Shown here: piece after piece, positions 44,696-56,730 of the stretch
Layout of the letters: every line of letters begins with the position of its first letter
Position numbering within the stretch: position 1 is the first letter of the stretch
Origin: Albifimbria verrucaria
Taxonomy: Eukaryota; Ascomycota; Sordariomycetes; Hypocreales; Stachybotryaceae
Length of the DNA: 64,000 bases
Reading direction: 5' to 3'
NCBI GenBank assembly: GCA_020081605.1
Contig: JAHREC010000030.1
Location: 1-64,000, forward strand
Program-made: the position numbers and the translations under genes
Notes under the pieces: generated by a model
Seen by the model: the letters and a program-made list of their open reading frames with translations, nothing else
Database searches by the model: none
Told to the model about the DNA's origin: nothing

Positions 44696-45795
44696 GTTGA
44701 ACTTGGTTTAGATCTGAGATAGCTGATAAAAGAATGTGCGGCTTAGAGTCACCAGCCAAAAGTTTGGAGGGGCAGATGGAGGGGCAGCTCTGACCGTGAG
44801 CGGGGGTGTGACTGTTACATAATCAAGAGGGAAAAAAATAATGACATAAGGCTGGTGGTGGTCCTGGCTCTGGCTCTGGCTCTGGCTCTAGCTCAGCCGC
44901 TCTGGAGAGGAGAGCTGGCGCTCCTTAGGTAAGGTAATCAATCCAAGTGGGCTCAGGCACCAAAATACCTGTATCTCAAATTACCCCAGCTTTTTCCAAG
45001 GTACGGGAATGGGGACCATGACGAACGATTCCAGGGTAAGCTGGGCATTTCCTGGTGCTTCCCGCGGCTGCGATAGCCTCGGTAAAAGCGTTGCAGCACC
45101 AACAACATACTGACCAGTTCCGCGTGTTTCGAGCTCGGTGATGGTGACGCCGTTGGGCAATATTTGGACGGCGATGCAGCCAGGTTGAAGTTTGCCTTGC
45201 AATCAGATGCATGGGATTTTCGAGTGAAACGCAACGTCAACAGGTTGCGTCGACGTATGAGAAGCCAGGCGTGTTTGGTGGTGTGTCGCGTGTTCCGTGG
45301 TTCGATTAGCCGACGAATCACCCGAATCTGACCGTCGCATTGCCGGAGCGGCCCGGCATAAGCATGGGGTCGTTCGCTGCACATCACTGTAACATGCTAT
45401 GTGACATGTCCTGTGTTACTGTGGCCGTCTGATCCCTCAGCGGGGTCTGCGTGGCTGAGCCCAGATCTTCAACTCCCCAATTCCGCCGGACCTCCATTGC
45501 CAACTCTCTCGACATGTATATATCCTCTCCCTAGGCTTGCCTGCGTCCACAGGCGCTCGAGCATTCCACCTCTGTCCCTGTCTCAGCAACCTGCCTACCT
45601 CTTCGAAACAAGCGACAGCTGCACGCACATCAGACCTCCTCTAGTCGTACGGCCAAGCCACCAACGCATTCTCAAACGCCCGACCTCATTTTATTTACCC
45701 TTTCCTTCCTCAGCCATGACGCAAATCCCCAGGCAATTCTCTACAGCTGCTCGAGTGCATCCCACACCTTTACCAAACCTCGGCCACCCCGCAGG
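44696..45795. other. 1.1 kb divergent intergenic region
   Basis: Shared upstream region of AspRS and a small membrane-protein gene. It contains a TGGCTC hexamer repeat and an unidentified open minus-strand stretch at 44981-45370, covered in the findings. Confidence 0.45.
44863..44894. repeat. TGGCTC hexanucleotide microsatellite
   Basis: Five near-perfect TGGCTC units, CTGGCTCTGGCTCTGGCTCT and onward, about 170 bp upstream of the AspRS start codon. Confidence 0.85.
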
Positions 45796-46148
45796 ATGTC
45801 GTCTAGATGGTAAGTCCATCCCTTTACTTCCCCCTCTTCTTCATTCTTGTCTTGTCCTCTCGCCCTCGCCCTCACGCTCGTGCCTTGCCGACCTTGCGCT
45901 ATATCACGACATCCTGCTCACCATTTCAACACAGGCTCATTACCATCGCTGCACTCTCAGTTGTCGGCTATGGCACCAAGGTTGCCATTGATCAGGCTGT
46001 TGATCGCCGCAGGGCCCATCTTCAGGCTATTGAAGACGAGGCTGCCCTCCAAAGGCGCAATGAGTTACTCCTGGACGAGTATGGCGACCGCTCGAGCCTA
46101 AGTGCGCTCGAGAAAGCCGTCCAGTTCTACGAGGAGAAGAAAAGATGA
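45796..46148 (+). CDS. small single-pass membrane protein, conserved fungal type
   Basis: Two exons (45796-45809, 45935-46148) give 75 aa with intact phase. After MSSRW comes one hydrophobic helix (LITIAALSVVGYGTKVAI), then a charged helix ending in AVQFYEEKKR. Organisation and length resemble small mitochondrial inner-membrane or ER proteins, but I do not recognise the family for certain. An upstream ATG at 45718 opens another frame beginning MTQIPRQFSTAARVHP; it resembles a presequence and would join this frame if one base were missing. The true N-terminus may therefore be longer. Confidence 0.6.
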
Positions 46149-46615
46149 AGACTCCTTTCTCATGTTCCGTGCTTCTCATGTATATTTCACCACTGACCCA
46201 ACTGTCATCTTCCACTTGGCTATTCTGGACCGAGGCATGGACCTCGCATTTTCATTGGGAGGCGCAAAGGTTGCAACATATCCATAGCATTTCAAGGGCG
46301 CCATTCTCATTTGTTTGTCTGTTTATCATGTTCACGTTGAGATGTTCTCCACGCAGACATATACTACTAGCTCAATCATCAGAATTTCATGATGCATTCG
46401 AATCCCATCTCATGATGATGTCGGGCTGCCTCATCGCCACCCAAAAATGAACTGTGAAATTGGACTCCTATCAGCTGAACTTGAAACGCCTCGCAACGAA
46501 TCAATGCGACGACCTTGGCTGAGAAACTTCTCCGGTTGATGTTGTTTATGGCCCCAAAACGCACACAAGAAGCCAACTCAGGTCTGGTGGCAGCTTACCG
46601 CTTCAAACAGTCAGC
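46149..46615. other. convergent intergenic region
   Basis: About 470 bp of 3' flanks; nothing supported. Confidence 0.45.
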
Positions 46616-47455
46616 CTAGTTATGCTCGGATCTTTTGGGCCCGCTTAGCTCCTTTCGCTTCAGCTTCCTGCCGGATGCCTCCAAAGCTTTCAGGTGTCTG
46701 GCAAAGCCCTTCGATACTTCCGTCACAAAGCGCGTATGTTCCTTGATGTTATCTGCCCACTTGTCCCAAGCAGTGTAGCTGATACCCGCGCAGAAATAAT
46801 CGATTAGTGTTGCCCCAAGTTCCATCTGAGGGTTATGGTCCTGGTCCAGGGCCTCGAACGCGTCTGCAAAGTCTACGATCAGAGCCCTTTGCTGCGCGTC
46901 ATCTCCAGGGAACGATACAACGCCCGGTGGCCATTTCCGATGGTATTCTCCACGCACCTCTCGATGAACTTGCCGATTTCAGGGAGACAAATCGATCACA
47001 AAGTTTGAAAACTTCGACGAAGTCCCGGAGTGGTGTCTTCGGCATCGATGCTTCTGGATACTGTATCGGGGTCGGAATGGCATGAGGAACAATGGATGAG
47101 TAGCTGTAGGCAACACCGATGAAAAATCCCAGGTATTTAGGGTCGATGTCATCGAATCTGATGACTCCATCACCTTCTACAAACGGCTTCTTCAAGCACG
47201 CTTCGAAGTACTCGGAATGTGCTGTGAGCACATGCTTATGAACAAGGAAGACCTCATCCTTGACTCTGATCTCAATGGATTGATCATCCTTCCTATCCCA
47301 CGGACGTTAGCCCCGATTCAAGCAACCACTGTAAGCTTATGCCGAAGAGGAGTCGGTAACACTTACTTCACCAGCCAGGCAGTGCGAAAGTCGGACAACA
47401 ACAGCGACGGCTTATCATCGTTGGTTGTTTTGGGTTTCTTTCTTGGCGGTGCCAT
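46616..47455 (-). CDS. BTB/POZ domain protein
   Basis: Two exons (47455-47367, 47292-46616), about 255 aa. A basic N-terminus (MAPPRKKPKTT) precedes a BTB fold: IEIRVKDEVFLVHKHVLTAH, SEYFEACLKKPF and YLGFFIGVAYSYS. The C-terminal part is helical (FADAFEALDQDHNPQ) and ends in a basic stretch KLKRKELSGPKR. Fungal BTB-only proteins of this size are common and may act as cullin-3 adaptors or oligomerisation units; the target is unknown. Frame breaks near 46989 (AAA) and 46914 (TT) are single missing bases. Confidence 0.82.
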
Positions 47456-47913
47456 TATTGACGAGCAAGCTGTCCTGCTCCTGAGCAGATGGAAAGATTG
47501 CCGGTACCCCAGTGGAGAATAACGGGTGTTCAAGGGCGGGAAAGATAAAACACTGTTGTTCGGTCTGCCGAGGGCCACTCAGCCCATGCACCTGTGACAG
47601 CTGTCAAGTCCAAGGCCGTGTTGACTCCATTATTGATACCAGGTTATGATCCCTACTATAACGAGCATGCATAACACAATTTGGATACATAAAGCGACGG
47701 CATTATGAGCGACCTGTGTTCCCTATAATATGCTTGAATAGGGCCTGCTAGAGAGAATCTGAGTCCACGTCAAGTCTGAGCATACATAGCCATCAGGGCT
47801 AACGCATAATAGTGAAGAGCGCATGTTGTGGAACCGCTATTCCTTTCATCACTGCAGAATACCTGGGCCATGCCAACATGCAAAACAGATTTAGTACCGC
47901 CACGATGGGAGTA
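47456..47913. other. intergenic region
   Basis: About 460 bp between two minus-strand genes; no feature supported. Confidence 0.45.
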
Positions 47914-48854
47914 TTACTTTGCCTTGACCTTGCGAATAATCACCCTGTTGCCATCCAGCACCCATCCCACCTCGTCCTTGCCTTTTAGTTCATCCCAAGT
48001 TGAGCTCGTAGATTTCTCCAGAAAATCCCGGTCTACGGACAAATACGCTCTTCCAAAGCACTTCAACGTGTGTATCCTCACATCGCCTTGCGCAAACTCC
48101 ATTATCCGCGCTCGATGTCCATCTACCCCCGCCTAACCCTCTCAAAAGCCACATAGTTGTCGTGAGCTAGGGCGCCAAGCAATGCATCGACTTTGGTGTC
48201 CTGAAGGTGATACCGCTGCCGGATGGCATAAGCGTCGGCAAGATCACCACGCCGGCATGCTGTGTCGAGAATCAGGTACCCTACAACCTCCTGGAGCTCA
48301 ACTGAGGTCAGGGATGTCGTAGATGAATATGTCGCAATAGATGCAAAATGGCAGGGTGATAAGACTCATACTGCTTCACAAGAACAGAAAGACGAATGCA
48401 GAACAAGTACGCTTGAGCAGAAAAGTCATCAGCCCGCTTTGAAGCCACAAACCCTTCTCTCAGCTTGCGAAGCGCCATCATGATGACAGTGAGCTCTCTG
48501 GTATTAGCGGGAGATTGAAGCACATCCGGTGACTGCTTGTCAACAGCTTTTCTTGAGCTGTCGACCTGCAACGACGAGAACATCACGAGGAGGTCGTCGC
48601 CTTGGCCAGCCTTGGAGCACAAGCCCATGTACCGCTTGACAATTTCAGTGTAGTACTTCTCTTGCGTCTTCCTGTCGAGTAGCCTGATTGAATCATCATG
48701 TTAGGGCTAGATCTAATCTCCAACCGAAGTTGCGTAACTGACTTTTTGTCACCTTTGGATGGTAGACCAACGCTCTCGAGATAATCTTGCTCAGGCGGCT
48801 TGAGCCGACTGCGGCCCCAAGCCCCGAGGCACCCCTTCCGCCTCGGTTGGGCAT
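47914..48854 (-). CDS. CSN8/PSMD8/eIF3K-type helical protein
   Basis: Two exons (48854-48743, 48683-47914), about 294 aa. It begins MPNRGGRGCLGAWGRSRLKP, followed by YLESVGLPSKGDKKLLDRK. The body is helical, with a winged-helix-like end (CFGRAYLSVDRDFLEKS; GWVLDGNRVIIRKVKAK). That C-terminus resembles the CSN8/PSMD8/eIF3K domain of signalosome, proteasome-lid and eIF3 subunits. I cannot tell which complex, if any, it joins; it may be a SAC3/PCI-related RNA-export factor. Frame breaks near 48832, 48325 and 48131 are single losses in G runs or nearby. Confidence 0.65.
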
Positions 48855-49326
48855 TTCAGGATGGGTCTAGTAACGTAGAGGTAGCTCGAGGGTGTTGAAA
48901 GTCAGTAAGACAAGTTGCCTGGCCATGACACCAGGTCAGTTGGGTGTGGGAGAGTAAAGGCGAGGCTTATCTTATCGGGCGCTCAAAAGGCAAGTGGTGA
49001 AGTCAGTTAGCTGCTAACCAAGGCAACCTCATCACCCATGTTTCATCTCTTGCACGGCTCACTTTTGCACTTTGATTTCTCATAGATTTTGGCATATAAA
49101 ATTCAATTACTGTAGCTCAATTATTCCATATTCTGTCATTTGCAAATAAATGCATTCTAGAATCCATCGCCAGATTGAACAAGCGCTAGATATTATTGTT
49201 ACTGTGCATATCATATTTTGGGTATCACGGACTCTCCTGAAGGTCTTCTCTTCACCATCGTCTCTTGTATGTTGAGAGATTTCAAGCACGCCCACTCATA
49301 GTTGCATGGACTCTCTCACCAGATAA
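48855..49326. other. intergenic region
   Basis: About 470 bp between two minus-strand genes; AT-leaning, nothing supported. Confidence 0.45.
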
Positions 49327-50986
49327 TTAGGAGTTTACATTCTGCCAGTTCGAAGGGCCAGCCGATTCGTAAGTGCCCCGTTTGGAAATAACTCTTCCCA
49401 GACCTTTGTGAATCTCGGCCTGAAAAGGTTCAAACGGCACTTTTTCGCCGTCAATACTAATATAGCCGTCTTTCTGGTTGCGGGGATGATCCTGTAAGCT
49501 GAGATCTTACGATACTTGACATTCGGGTCATCGAAGAACTTGCCCGTCTCCACCGACAGCAACGTCTTGGCCGCGGAAACGACCGGAAGATTACCATCGA
49601 TGGTGACCAAGTCCATAAGGCCGTCGGAGGCTATAGCGGCTGGGAAGAAGTTGGCATTCGGAGCCATCCAGGCCATCTAGAACAGTGTCAGCTCGGTACA
49701 AACTAACCGCATCAGCGTGGGCTTACATTTCCACAGTAGAAGTTGCCTATGTTATCTTGTGGGACCAACTCCCAGCCTTCCGGCAGCGCATCTTGAATAG
49801 TTCCATATTTGAGGGAGGAAGACCTTGTGTATCGGTGACAAGCGATTCGTCAGATTCTGCTTGTAATTTGAGGTCCTGTTGGTTGGAATGACGCTTAAAG
49901 TGCGCCTTGATATCGTTTTTCTCTTCAATCTCCACCTTGACAGCAAGATCACAGGGGTAGCACTTCCGTTGGAACACGCGCATGAGCACGCCAACATCGA
50001 ATCGGGTGCTGCCCATCCATCGCATATCCTCGGTGCCTAGATCACTCTCGGCAATGATGCCCACTGATTGTGACAGGAACGAGACGATGCGGCGGTTGCC
50101 CTGTGTAACAGATACCAAGTCCATGGGTGTCACAACACCTTTGATGACGCCTAGGGCAGCGATGGCGGGATGATGGGAGCCATAGAGATTGCAGGACATG
50201 GCATTGCCCGAGCCGCAAGGGATGTGACTTACTGCAATCCGCGTTAATGCTGTCTTCGCATCGGGACGTTTTGCCAGCCCATTGAATATTTCATGAGCAG
50301 TACCATCGCCGGAGCAAGACATCACAGTATCATATTTGCTAATGTCGAGCTTCTCGACGAGATCGGTCGCCTCACCGCCCATCCTTAATGTCACCACATC
50401 GGTCTGCATTCTTGCCGCGTCGAAAAGAGGTTTGACCTCTTTCTGCCACTGGGTTACGGCTTTGCCTGGTCCGGCATTAGGATTGACGAGGACGAAGGCA
50501 CGCTTTCGAGGTTGCGAGTTTTCGTAAGCGCGAGACAAGAGCGTCGCCACAAAAACCTCTGCAGAGGGTTGATCGACCTCTGATGCGGATGGAACGATCT
50601 TGAAGCTCCATTTTTGTGTACGGCCGTCTTCGAAGATTGTGCGGCGTAATCAATATGAATCACATCATTTAACGCTTCGGCCCAGAGTACATTGAAGAAG
50701 GAGATAGGTTGCTTGCCGCCAGATCCTGGGTCTCGTTAGTTTCAACGCCTCGAACCATGTAGGGTGGGAAATCGAGGAGGGGTTACCTGAGCCTAGGCCA
50801 GAGCATGACGATCGAGACTTTGCATTAGGTTCTTTCGAAATGTCAGCCTCTTATCGTGGCTAAATATTCAGTGCACAGTAAGCCAAGTGTATATTGCATA
50901 CCAACGAGAATCAATTCCGTTGCTCCAATCGTCAGAGTTCTCTTCCCCTCCAGGTTTAGGCGCATGCCAACGTTTCCCTCCATCAT
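49327..50986 (-). CDS. lcb4: sphingoid long-chain-base kinase (LCB4/LCB5 family)
   Basis: Phosphorylates sphingoid bases at ER or Golgi membranes. Four exons (50986-50902, 50849-50787, 50725-49727, 49676-49327), about 499 aa. The N-terminal module (ISFFNVLWAEALNDVIHIDY) precedes a diacylglycerol-kinase-type catalytic domain: FVLVNPNAGPGKA binds nucleotide, SCSGDGTAHEIFNGL is the SGDGT motif, and IPCGSGNAMSCNLYG follows. The C-terminus is WMAPNANFFPAAIASDGLMD, then DGYISIDGEKVPFEPFQ. A charged insert after the catalytic core is usual for fungi. Frame breaks near 50623, 49803 and 49485 are single missing bases. Confidence 0.92.
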
Positions 50987-52070
50987 GAGTGATTGTATCA
51001 GGGCTTTCCTTTGAAGGCGTAAACACGCTGAGCTCGGCGTTGGCGAAGGCTAGGTAATCGCGGGTCCGAGGAGCCCGTTGGATTCGGAAGCTGCTGCGGC
51101 GGAGATTTCGGATCGCTGAGCGGACAGTCGAGGTTCGGTGACCGGGAAGGAGATGCGAAAGCGAAGCGTTTGAAAGACACTAAACGAGGGCAATCGCCAG
51201 AGATGGGCGGCGCGCAGGCTTGGTTTCTAAATCATGAAGCGGCAAACAGAGGGATTATAGGACGAAATGCGGAAGCACAAGCGATTTACATGTTGTTAAG
51301 TGATGAGGTGAGATTGGACCATGTTGAATCCCACGAGCTAAACCTTACCCCTTAGCGCGTGCAGGTGCAGGGTGCAGGTGCAGGTACGTACAGCACAGTC
51401 TCTAGAGTACAGGGGCCAAAAACGGCGTCGGCCAGTTTTTCGCAGAGAGTTCCGTTCCACTTCCACACGCTCAGACCCCTGAGGTCGGTTTATCGTGCCG
51501 TATCGTATCGTATTGGACCTAGGTAGGTATTTATTCCTGCAAACAAATATTTGGTAGCACCTCAAATCGACTATCAATCTACGAATCTGTGATTCACAGT
51601 ATCAACATGTTTTGACCTGCCACACAATACACACCCAGCTCCATTCGGCTGTTCCCAACAATGCGTACGTACAGCTGTCTCGACATACTCCCACAGTTAG
51701 CTGGTCACAACGCCATAAACTCTTCCTTTTAACCAGAGTACTTATGCGAAGTGCTTAACGATGATTTTCCAACCCAGCAGATATTAATCCAGATGTACCT
51801 GAGACTCACTTCTAGATGTTTTATGCCTTTCTTTTCTTTTCTTTTCTTTTCTTTTCTTTTCTTTCCCCTTCTTTCTTTCTCTGTTTCTGTTTCTTTTTCT
51901 TTTCTTTTTTTGTCCGTCCCATGAGCAATGTGCCGTCGCTATATGTACTAGGAATACGAGGTCGGTCTCTGTACATCCAAATCCACGTTGTGAACGTCGA
52001 GTCTCGATGCACTGCTCTCGCCACCCAGCCCCCAGGTAAGCCTCATTGTCTGCGTATACGTCTAGTATCC
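50987..52070. other. intergenic region with polypyrimidine tract
   Basis: About 1.1 kb upstream of the kinase gene and downstream of NAT1. Apart from the CTTTT tract I see no gene; open frames here follow the low-complexity sequence. Confidence 0.45.
51827..51910 (+). repeat. CTTTT pentanucleotide and polypyrimidine tract
   Basis: About eight CTTTT units followed by CTTTC/CTGTTT variants; almost pure pyrimidine on the plus strand for about 85 bp, located 160-240 bp past the NAT1 stop. Confidence 0.85.
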
Positions 52071-54639
52071 TTAGGCCAACCTTGTAACGTTCGGCCATTT
52101 TGACTGTGCCAACTTCTTGAAAGCCTCCATCTCCGAGCTCCTCCATTTCTTCAAAGTCTCGAAAATTTCCAGGGCATGTGTAAACTGTACACCATCACTG
52201 CTCGCTAGGTCTAGCAGCTCTTTCTCGCACGCGGTTTTGTCATCGCCAAGAAGTCTCTTGGCTTTGATTGCTGCAAGTGCCTGGAGCGGGCTGCTTCGAT
52301 GCTTCTTCTGATAATCCTCGTTGTACTTCTTCAGGTCTGCAGAGGCCTCAATGGCCTTGAATTCCTCCTTCAGTACCTGTACCACCTTCAAGGGCAGTTC
52401 GGGGTTACTGTTGAGTAGGTTGCGGAATGTGACAGCTTGTACGTGCAATTCAGGATGGTTGGGGTCGAGCGCCAGTGCTGCATTGAGGCATCGCAGGGCG
52501 AGGACGTACTTCTCTATTAACAAGTTAGACCATTACTCTTGATTCGATCCTCACTTAGACAAAATAGACTTACTTCGACGCATGTAAACCTCGAATCCTG
52601 TGATTTGAGCCTCAATACTCTTCGGGCTAGCTTGCAGAAGAGGATTCAGGAACTTCATAGCCTCCACTAGTGGCTCAGTGGTAGCAGCAAGCTTCAAACC
52701 AAGAGGATCTTCATCCTTCTTCTTCGCCTCTCCACCCTGGCTCCCTTGTTAGGGTCCTGCTTGGCTTGTTTCTCAGCTGCTTCCCGCTCCAAGCGTTGCT
52801 GCTCCTTCTTGGCCTTCTTCGCGGCCTTCTTCCTTGCCAAGGCGTCCTCACTATCCTCGCCATTGGCACCATTCACCCCATTAGCGTCAGGCTTGTCAGC
52901 CATCTTCAGGTATAGATTGATGGCATCAAGTGCTGCTCGCGAATAGAAAGGATGGTCGCGGAGGTGGTCCTCCCAACGAATGGTGTCAATGTATGCTCGA
53001 ATCTGTCCCTTGCGAAGTGAAAAGCTGTGGAAATCAAACTGATCCTCTTGCCAGACATCGAAAATGTTACCGATAGCATGGAAACGCTTGAGCGCAAGCC
53101 CAATATTGCCTTGTCGGGCGTATGCCTCACCATCCTCAGTTAGGTACCAGACGCATTGCATATCCAGGAGGTCAACCAGTGGTCCACCAACAGTTTCCGC
53201 CCGTGTGAAGAGGCCGACGGTCTTGAGCGCCTTGTCATTTTCGTTGTTTCGCAGTTGATACTTAGCAGCTTTGCTGTTGATATAACGATCCTTGAGATCG
53301 AGGCTTCGTGCATGATCCATGGCCTCGGAGGCCTTCTGCAGGTCGCCAGTATGCTTCAAGATTCTAGCCTTAGTCATATGGAAGTCCACACTCTTCACAT
53401 CTTTCTGGATGGCCTTCTCGATATACTCCATAGCCTTGTCCAGATCACGGCTTAAGTGATAGTTGTAGTGCTGCGCCAAGTAGTAAAGGGCGGCAGCCTC
53501 TCCTTTGTCCTTGCTCGAAGTGACCGTGTCTTGAGATTTGAGATACTCGGTAGCAAGATCAGCAAGTGTTTGCTTCTTGAAGCCATCACCATAGAGGTGC
53601 TTGAGGTTGGCAAAAGTAGAGGGGACACCTTTGTCCAACATCAAGCTTAAATAATCCTTAGCGGCCTGCTTGAAATCGTCACCTGGAAACGTGTTAATGA
53701 CGAACAGGGTATGAGATAGGCCACCGATGTCTTACCTTCGAGGAAGTCAAGCGGCAGTCGTCGAGCAGCATCGCACCGGGGAAACTTCTGGGCGTACTCA
53801 TCGAAAACGGCCTTCCGGGCCTTGAGGTCGTCCTTGGGAATATTGAGTGCATCAATCAATTTCGCGTAGTAGACAGGACGCTCTGAGTTACGATCGATCA
53901 GGGCCCGGCACGCCTTGACGGCCTCATCGCTCTTTCCAAGCTTTTGAAGGTACTCAGCTCGGCTCTCCAAGACAGCGAGTCGATCCAGGTTCTGTTTAGC
54001 GGAAGTCTCAAGATGATCTAGAGCTCGCTGGTAGTCTCCCTGCTCTGCAATTATGGAGTTCTTGTACATGGTGGCTTCTGAATGCTCGAGGTCGTTGCGA
54101 GACGGTGTGGTTTTGAGAGTGCCTTCGTAGGTCGTCAAGACATTCTCGGCCTCGGTCAAGTTGCCAGCAAGGTGGTGTGCGATAGCAAGGGCAGTCCAGC
54201 TCTGACGCAGCTGAGGACGAGCCTGGAGCATGGCAGTTCGGCTCTGGATGTAGCCCGCATAGTCGCGCATTTGAACTTGAAGAATGGCGAGGTCTCGTTG
54301 AATTTGGGCCGACTCGGGCTCCAGCTTCAAGGCAAACTTGTAAGCTTTGATTGCCTCCTCAAAGTTCTTATTCGCTCGATATAACAGCCCATAAACGTGC
54401 CAACAGATGTGTGACTTCATGTCCACTGTCAGAGCTTCCTTGCCAAGAGCGAAGGCTTCCTCGGTTTTGCCCTGTGCATTGAGAATGAGGGCTTTCATGG
54501 CCATTGTGTCGCCATGCTTTGGGATCTTCTTGAGAATTAGATCTGCGGTCTTGAGCCCGCGCTTGTACTGCTTGTCTTCATAGGCTCGAATAACGGCCCG
54601 GAAGTGCGAGGCTTCCTTCGGCGGAAGTGGTTGCGGCAT
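52071..54639 (-). CDS. nat1: NatA N-terminal acetyltransferase auxiliary subunit (NAT1/NAA15)
   Basis: Ribosome-anchoring TPR scaffold for the catalytic subunit ARD1. Three exons (54639-53736, 53682-52574, 52513-52071), about 818 aa. It starts MPQPLPPKEASHFRAVIRAY. TPR helices run throughout (YKRGLKTADLILKKIPKHGD; FEEAIKAYKFALKLEPESA; HMTKARILKHTGDLQKASE). A typical KKAAKKAKKEQQRLEREAAE basic stretch sits near residue 600, and the last exon holds LALRCLNAALALDPNHPELH. Only one frame break, near 52744 in an AAGGGAG stretch; one added G restores GGEAKKKDEDPLGLK. Domain order and length match fungal NAA15. Confidence 0.94.
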
Positions 54640-55526
54640 CGCGGATAATTCTCCCTAGAGCGACAGAGCTCCCGGTGTCGAATGATCTTTAAACAGACGT
54701 TGGATCTCGTCGCTCTCTCTCGAGTGTTCGCGGGGTTGGGTTGCGACTCGGCGAAGGCTAGGCGCAAGCTTCTGCAAGCTGGTTTCCTTCGTAGTGGGGA
54801 GTGAAAGTGATTTTGCTTGCACGCCTACAGCTGAGCCGGGCGTGTAGAATGCTCTCGGATTCGGGCAGGAGTAAAGCCAAAATAGTCACCCAGGCTCCGG
54901 AATTGTCGCGTGCCTCGAAAGCTTGCAAGAATCATATGCTGAGGCAGACGTTCGGAGCGGGCTCTTGGGCATGGTGCTTCCGGCGGATCCTCGGATTTGG
55001 GATGTTCCACAAAACCAGACAGTGTCCCACCGCGGGGCATCATCTTCTTCTGATATGGAATACAGTATCTTGGAGTCAGCCTCGCTGGCCTTTGCGAGGT
55101 GCCATGTTTAATTATAATTTAGAAGAACAATACTGTCCCTCATATAGTAAGTCAATCCTCAATCCAAGCTATGGGCTCATATGCTTCCTTCTTATGTTAT
55201 ATTCCTACAATCTGCGACATGCGTTGTTCAATGTCACATACTTAACATATCATGAAGCATCTAAGAAAACCTGTCTAAAAGCTCGTCTCTGTAAAGCTTC
55301 CCATAAAGTTTGTATACGTATAGTGCGCGATTCCTTATAAATAGTTATCGAGGGCAGAAGTGAAAGTCATACATGAGATTGTAGCATATTCAGCCACGAG
55401 TAATATCCTGAGTGGTCGTGAAGTATGTTTATGTTACACGATGTATCATACATGAAGTGCTTTAGATGGATACTATTGCAAGAAATGCCAGATAAGTTCC
55501 ATGTGTGGGATTCTCGTAATGCTGTG
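54640..55526. other. intergenic region
   Basis: About 890 bp upstream of NAT1 and downstream of MIX23. A 179-codon plus-strand open frame (54801-55340) has no family features and runs into AT-rich DNA; I do not accept it as a gene. Confidence 0.45.
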
Positions 55527-56154
55527 TCATGAGTTCCTTGCTTTTGACCACATCTCGATGGCATCCTGCCAGTTCTGGGCCAGGTCTTCGCCACATCGTT
55601 CTCGAATAGTGGCCCACGTACGACGGCGAACAATGTCTTCTACGGCCCTCTCTTGACGTATCAAGGTTGCCAGTATTTCTGTCCGAGCTTCCCGAGGGAA
55701 GAAGCGTCCCGAATAAGGGTCAAGTCGCTCATCTACGATCCTCTGACGATCTTTCTGGTTCTCAATCTCCCGCAACGTCGCGTCAGGGTCGTCAGGGTCG
55801 GGACTAGCAGCTACAAGGCTGCAGTATGCGAGTGCTTCGGTCCTTGCCTGCCAAGAGGGGTACAAGATATTCTCTTTAAAAGACTGGCAGGACTGGGGAT
55901 CAATATGTCGCGACGATCCTATGGACCGTTGGGCGGTTGAAGCTGGGTCAAAACCGGAGCGAGCGGGAGTCACGAGTGCATTGAGGTTTTGAACAATTGA
56001 ATCATCGACAGTCGCCCTCGACAATCGCATAAAATCTATGAGATTAAGCAAATATAAACAAAGAAAGATAGAACGTCAGGTACTCACCACGAAATGTCAC
56101 GGACGAGAAGCAGAATTGTGGCGTCAGCTTGGGCTGGCTGGATGGCTGGGCCAT
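55527..56154 (-). CDS. mix23: MIX23/Cid2-family mitochondrial intermembrane-space protein
   Basis: Two exons (56154-56088, 56035-55527), 191 aa, intact frame. RDFMRLSRATVDDSIVQNLN spans the junction and matches the family motif D-D-x-I-V-x-x-L-N. The paired cysteines are at SCQSFKENIL and EALAYCSLV, and the conserved C-terminus is VEDIVRRRTWATIRERCGED. Human MIX23 (CCDC58) and S. pombe Cid2 share this layout. MIX23 is imported by the Mia40 pathway and influences TIM23 import; the role here is by homology. The start codon is set by the spliced N-terminus MAQPSSQPKL. Confidence 0.85.
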
Positions 56155-56730
56155 AAGATGACGATCTTGAGGGAACCGCTCGGACGAACCGCAGCGGAAC
56201 CCGTTGTACTCCAAATGAAGCCAGCCAGGATCGCGAGCTGGGAAGATATAAGATAGCAGGTTGGTGCGCCCTTTGATTGATGAAGTGATGTTGAATGGTG
56301 AGACCAGTGAAATTCATGGTGGCGTGGCGGTGGTCAGAGGTGAGCAAGTGGATTAGCGCTACTTTGGAAGCTCTGACGTCGGCGAGGAGCTACCTAACGC
56401 AGTAGTATAGCCCGAAGCATCGCTTTTAGCCCCCAAACGCAAGTTAAGAGAGCTACAATAGGGCATAGTGAAGCTTGCAATCGTTTGGCGGTTGTTAGGT
56501 ACTGGGAAGTTCCTGCAAAATGTGAAGCAACTTATTGAGGGGAAAAAGGTGTTTTGTGTCGAGGCAGACTTACTTAGGCAGGTAGTTTGTTACATTCAAA
56601 CCCGCAAGATCTAATGTTGACAAGTTACTATAGCGGAGGTTCCTTTGAGCTTGTAGCTGCGACAATGGATGATTATTGGTCTTGGTTCACTTCGTAGAGA
56701 ATATAATAGATTATCAATGTCGCCATAAGC

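Noticed and set aside
45401..45991. 196-codon plus-strand open frame
   Set aside because: Reads through a CT-rich 5' region and the intron of the small membrane-protein gene; only a short segment around 45718 may matter.
54801..55340. 179-codon plus-strand open frame
   Set aside because: No domain or family feature, runs into AT-rich intergenic DNA, and lies in the promoter side of NAT1.
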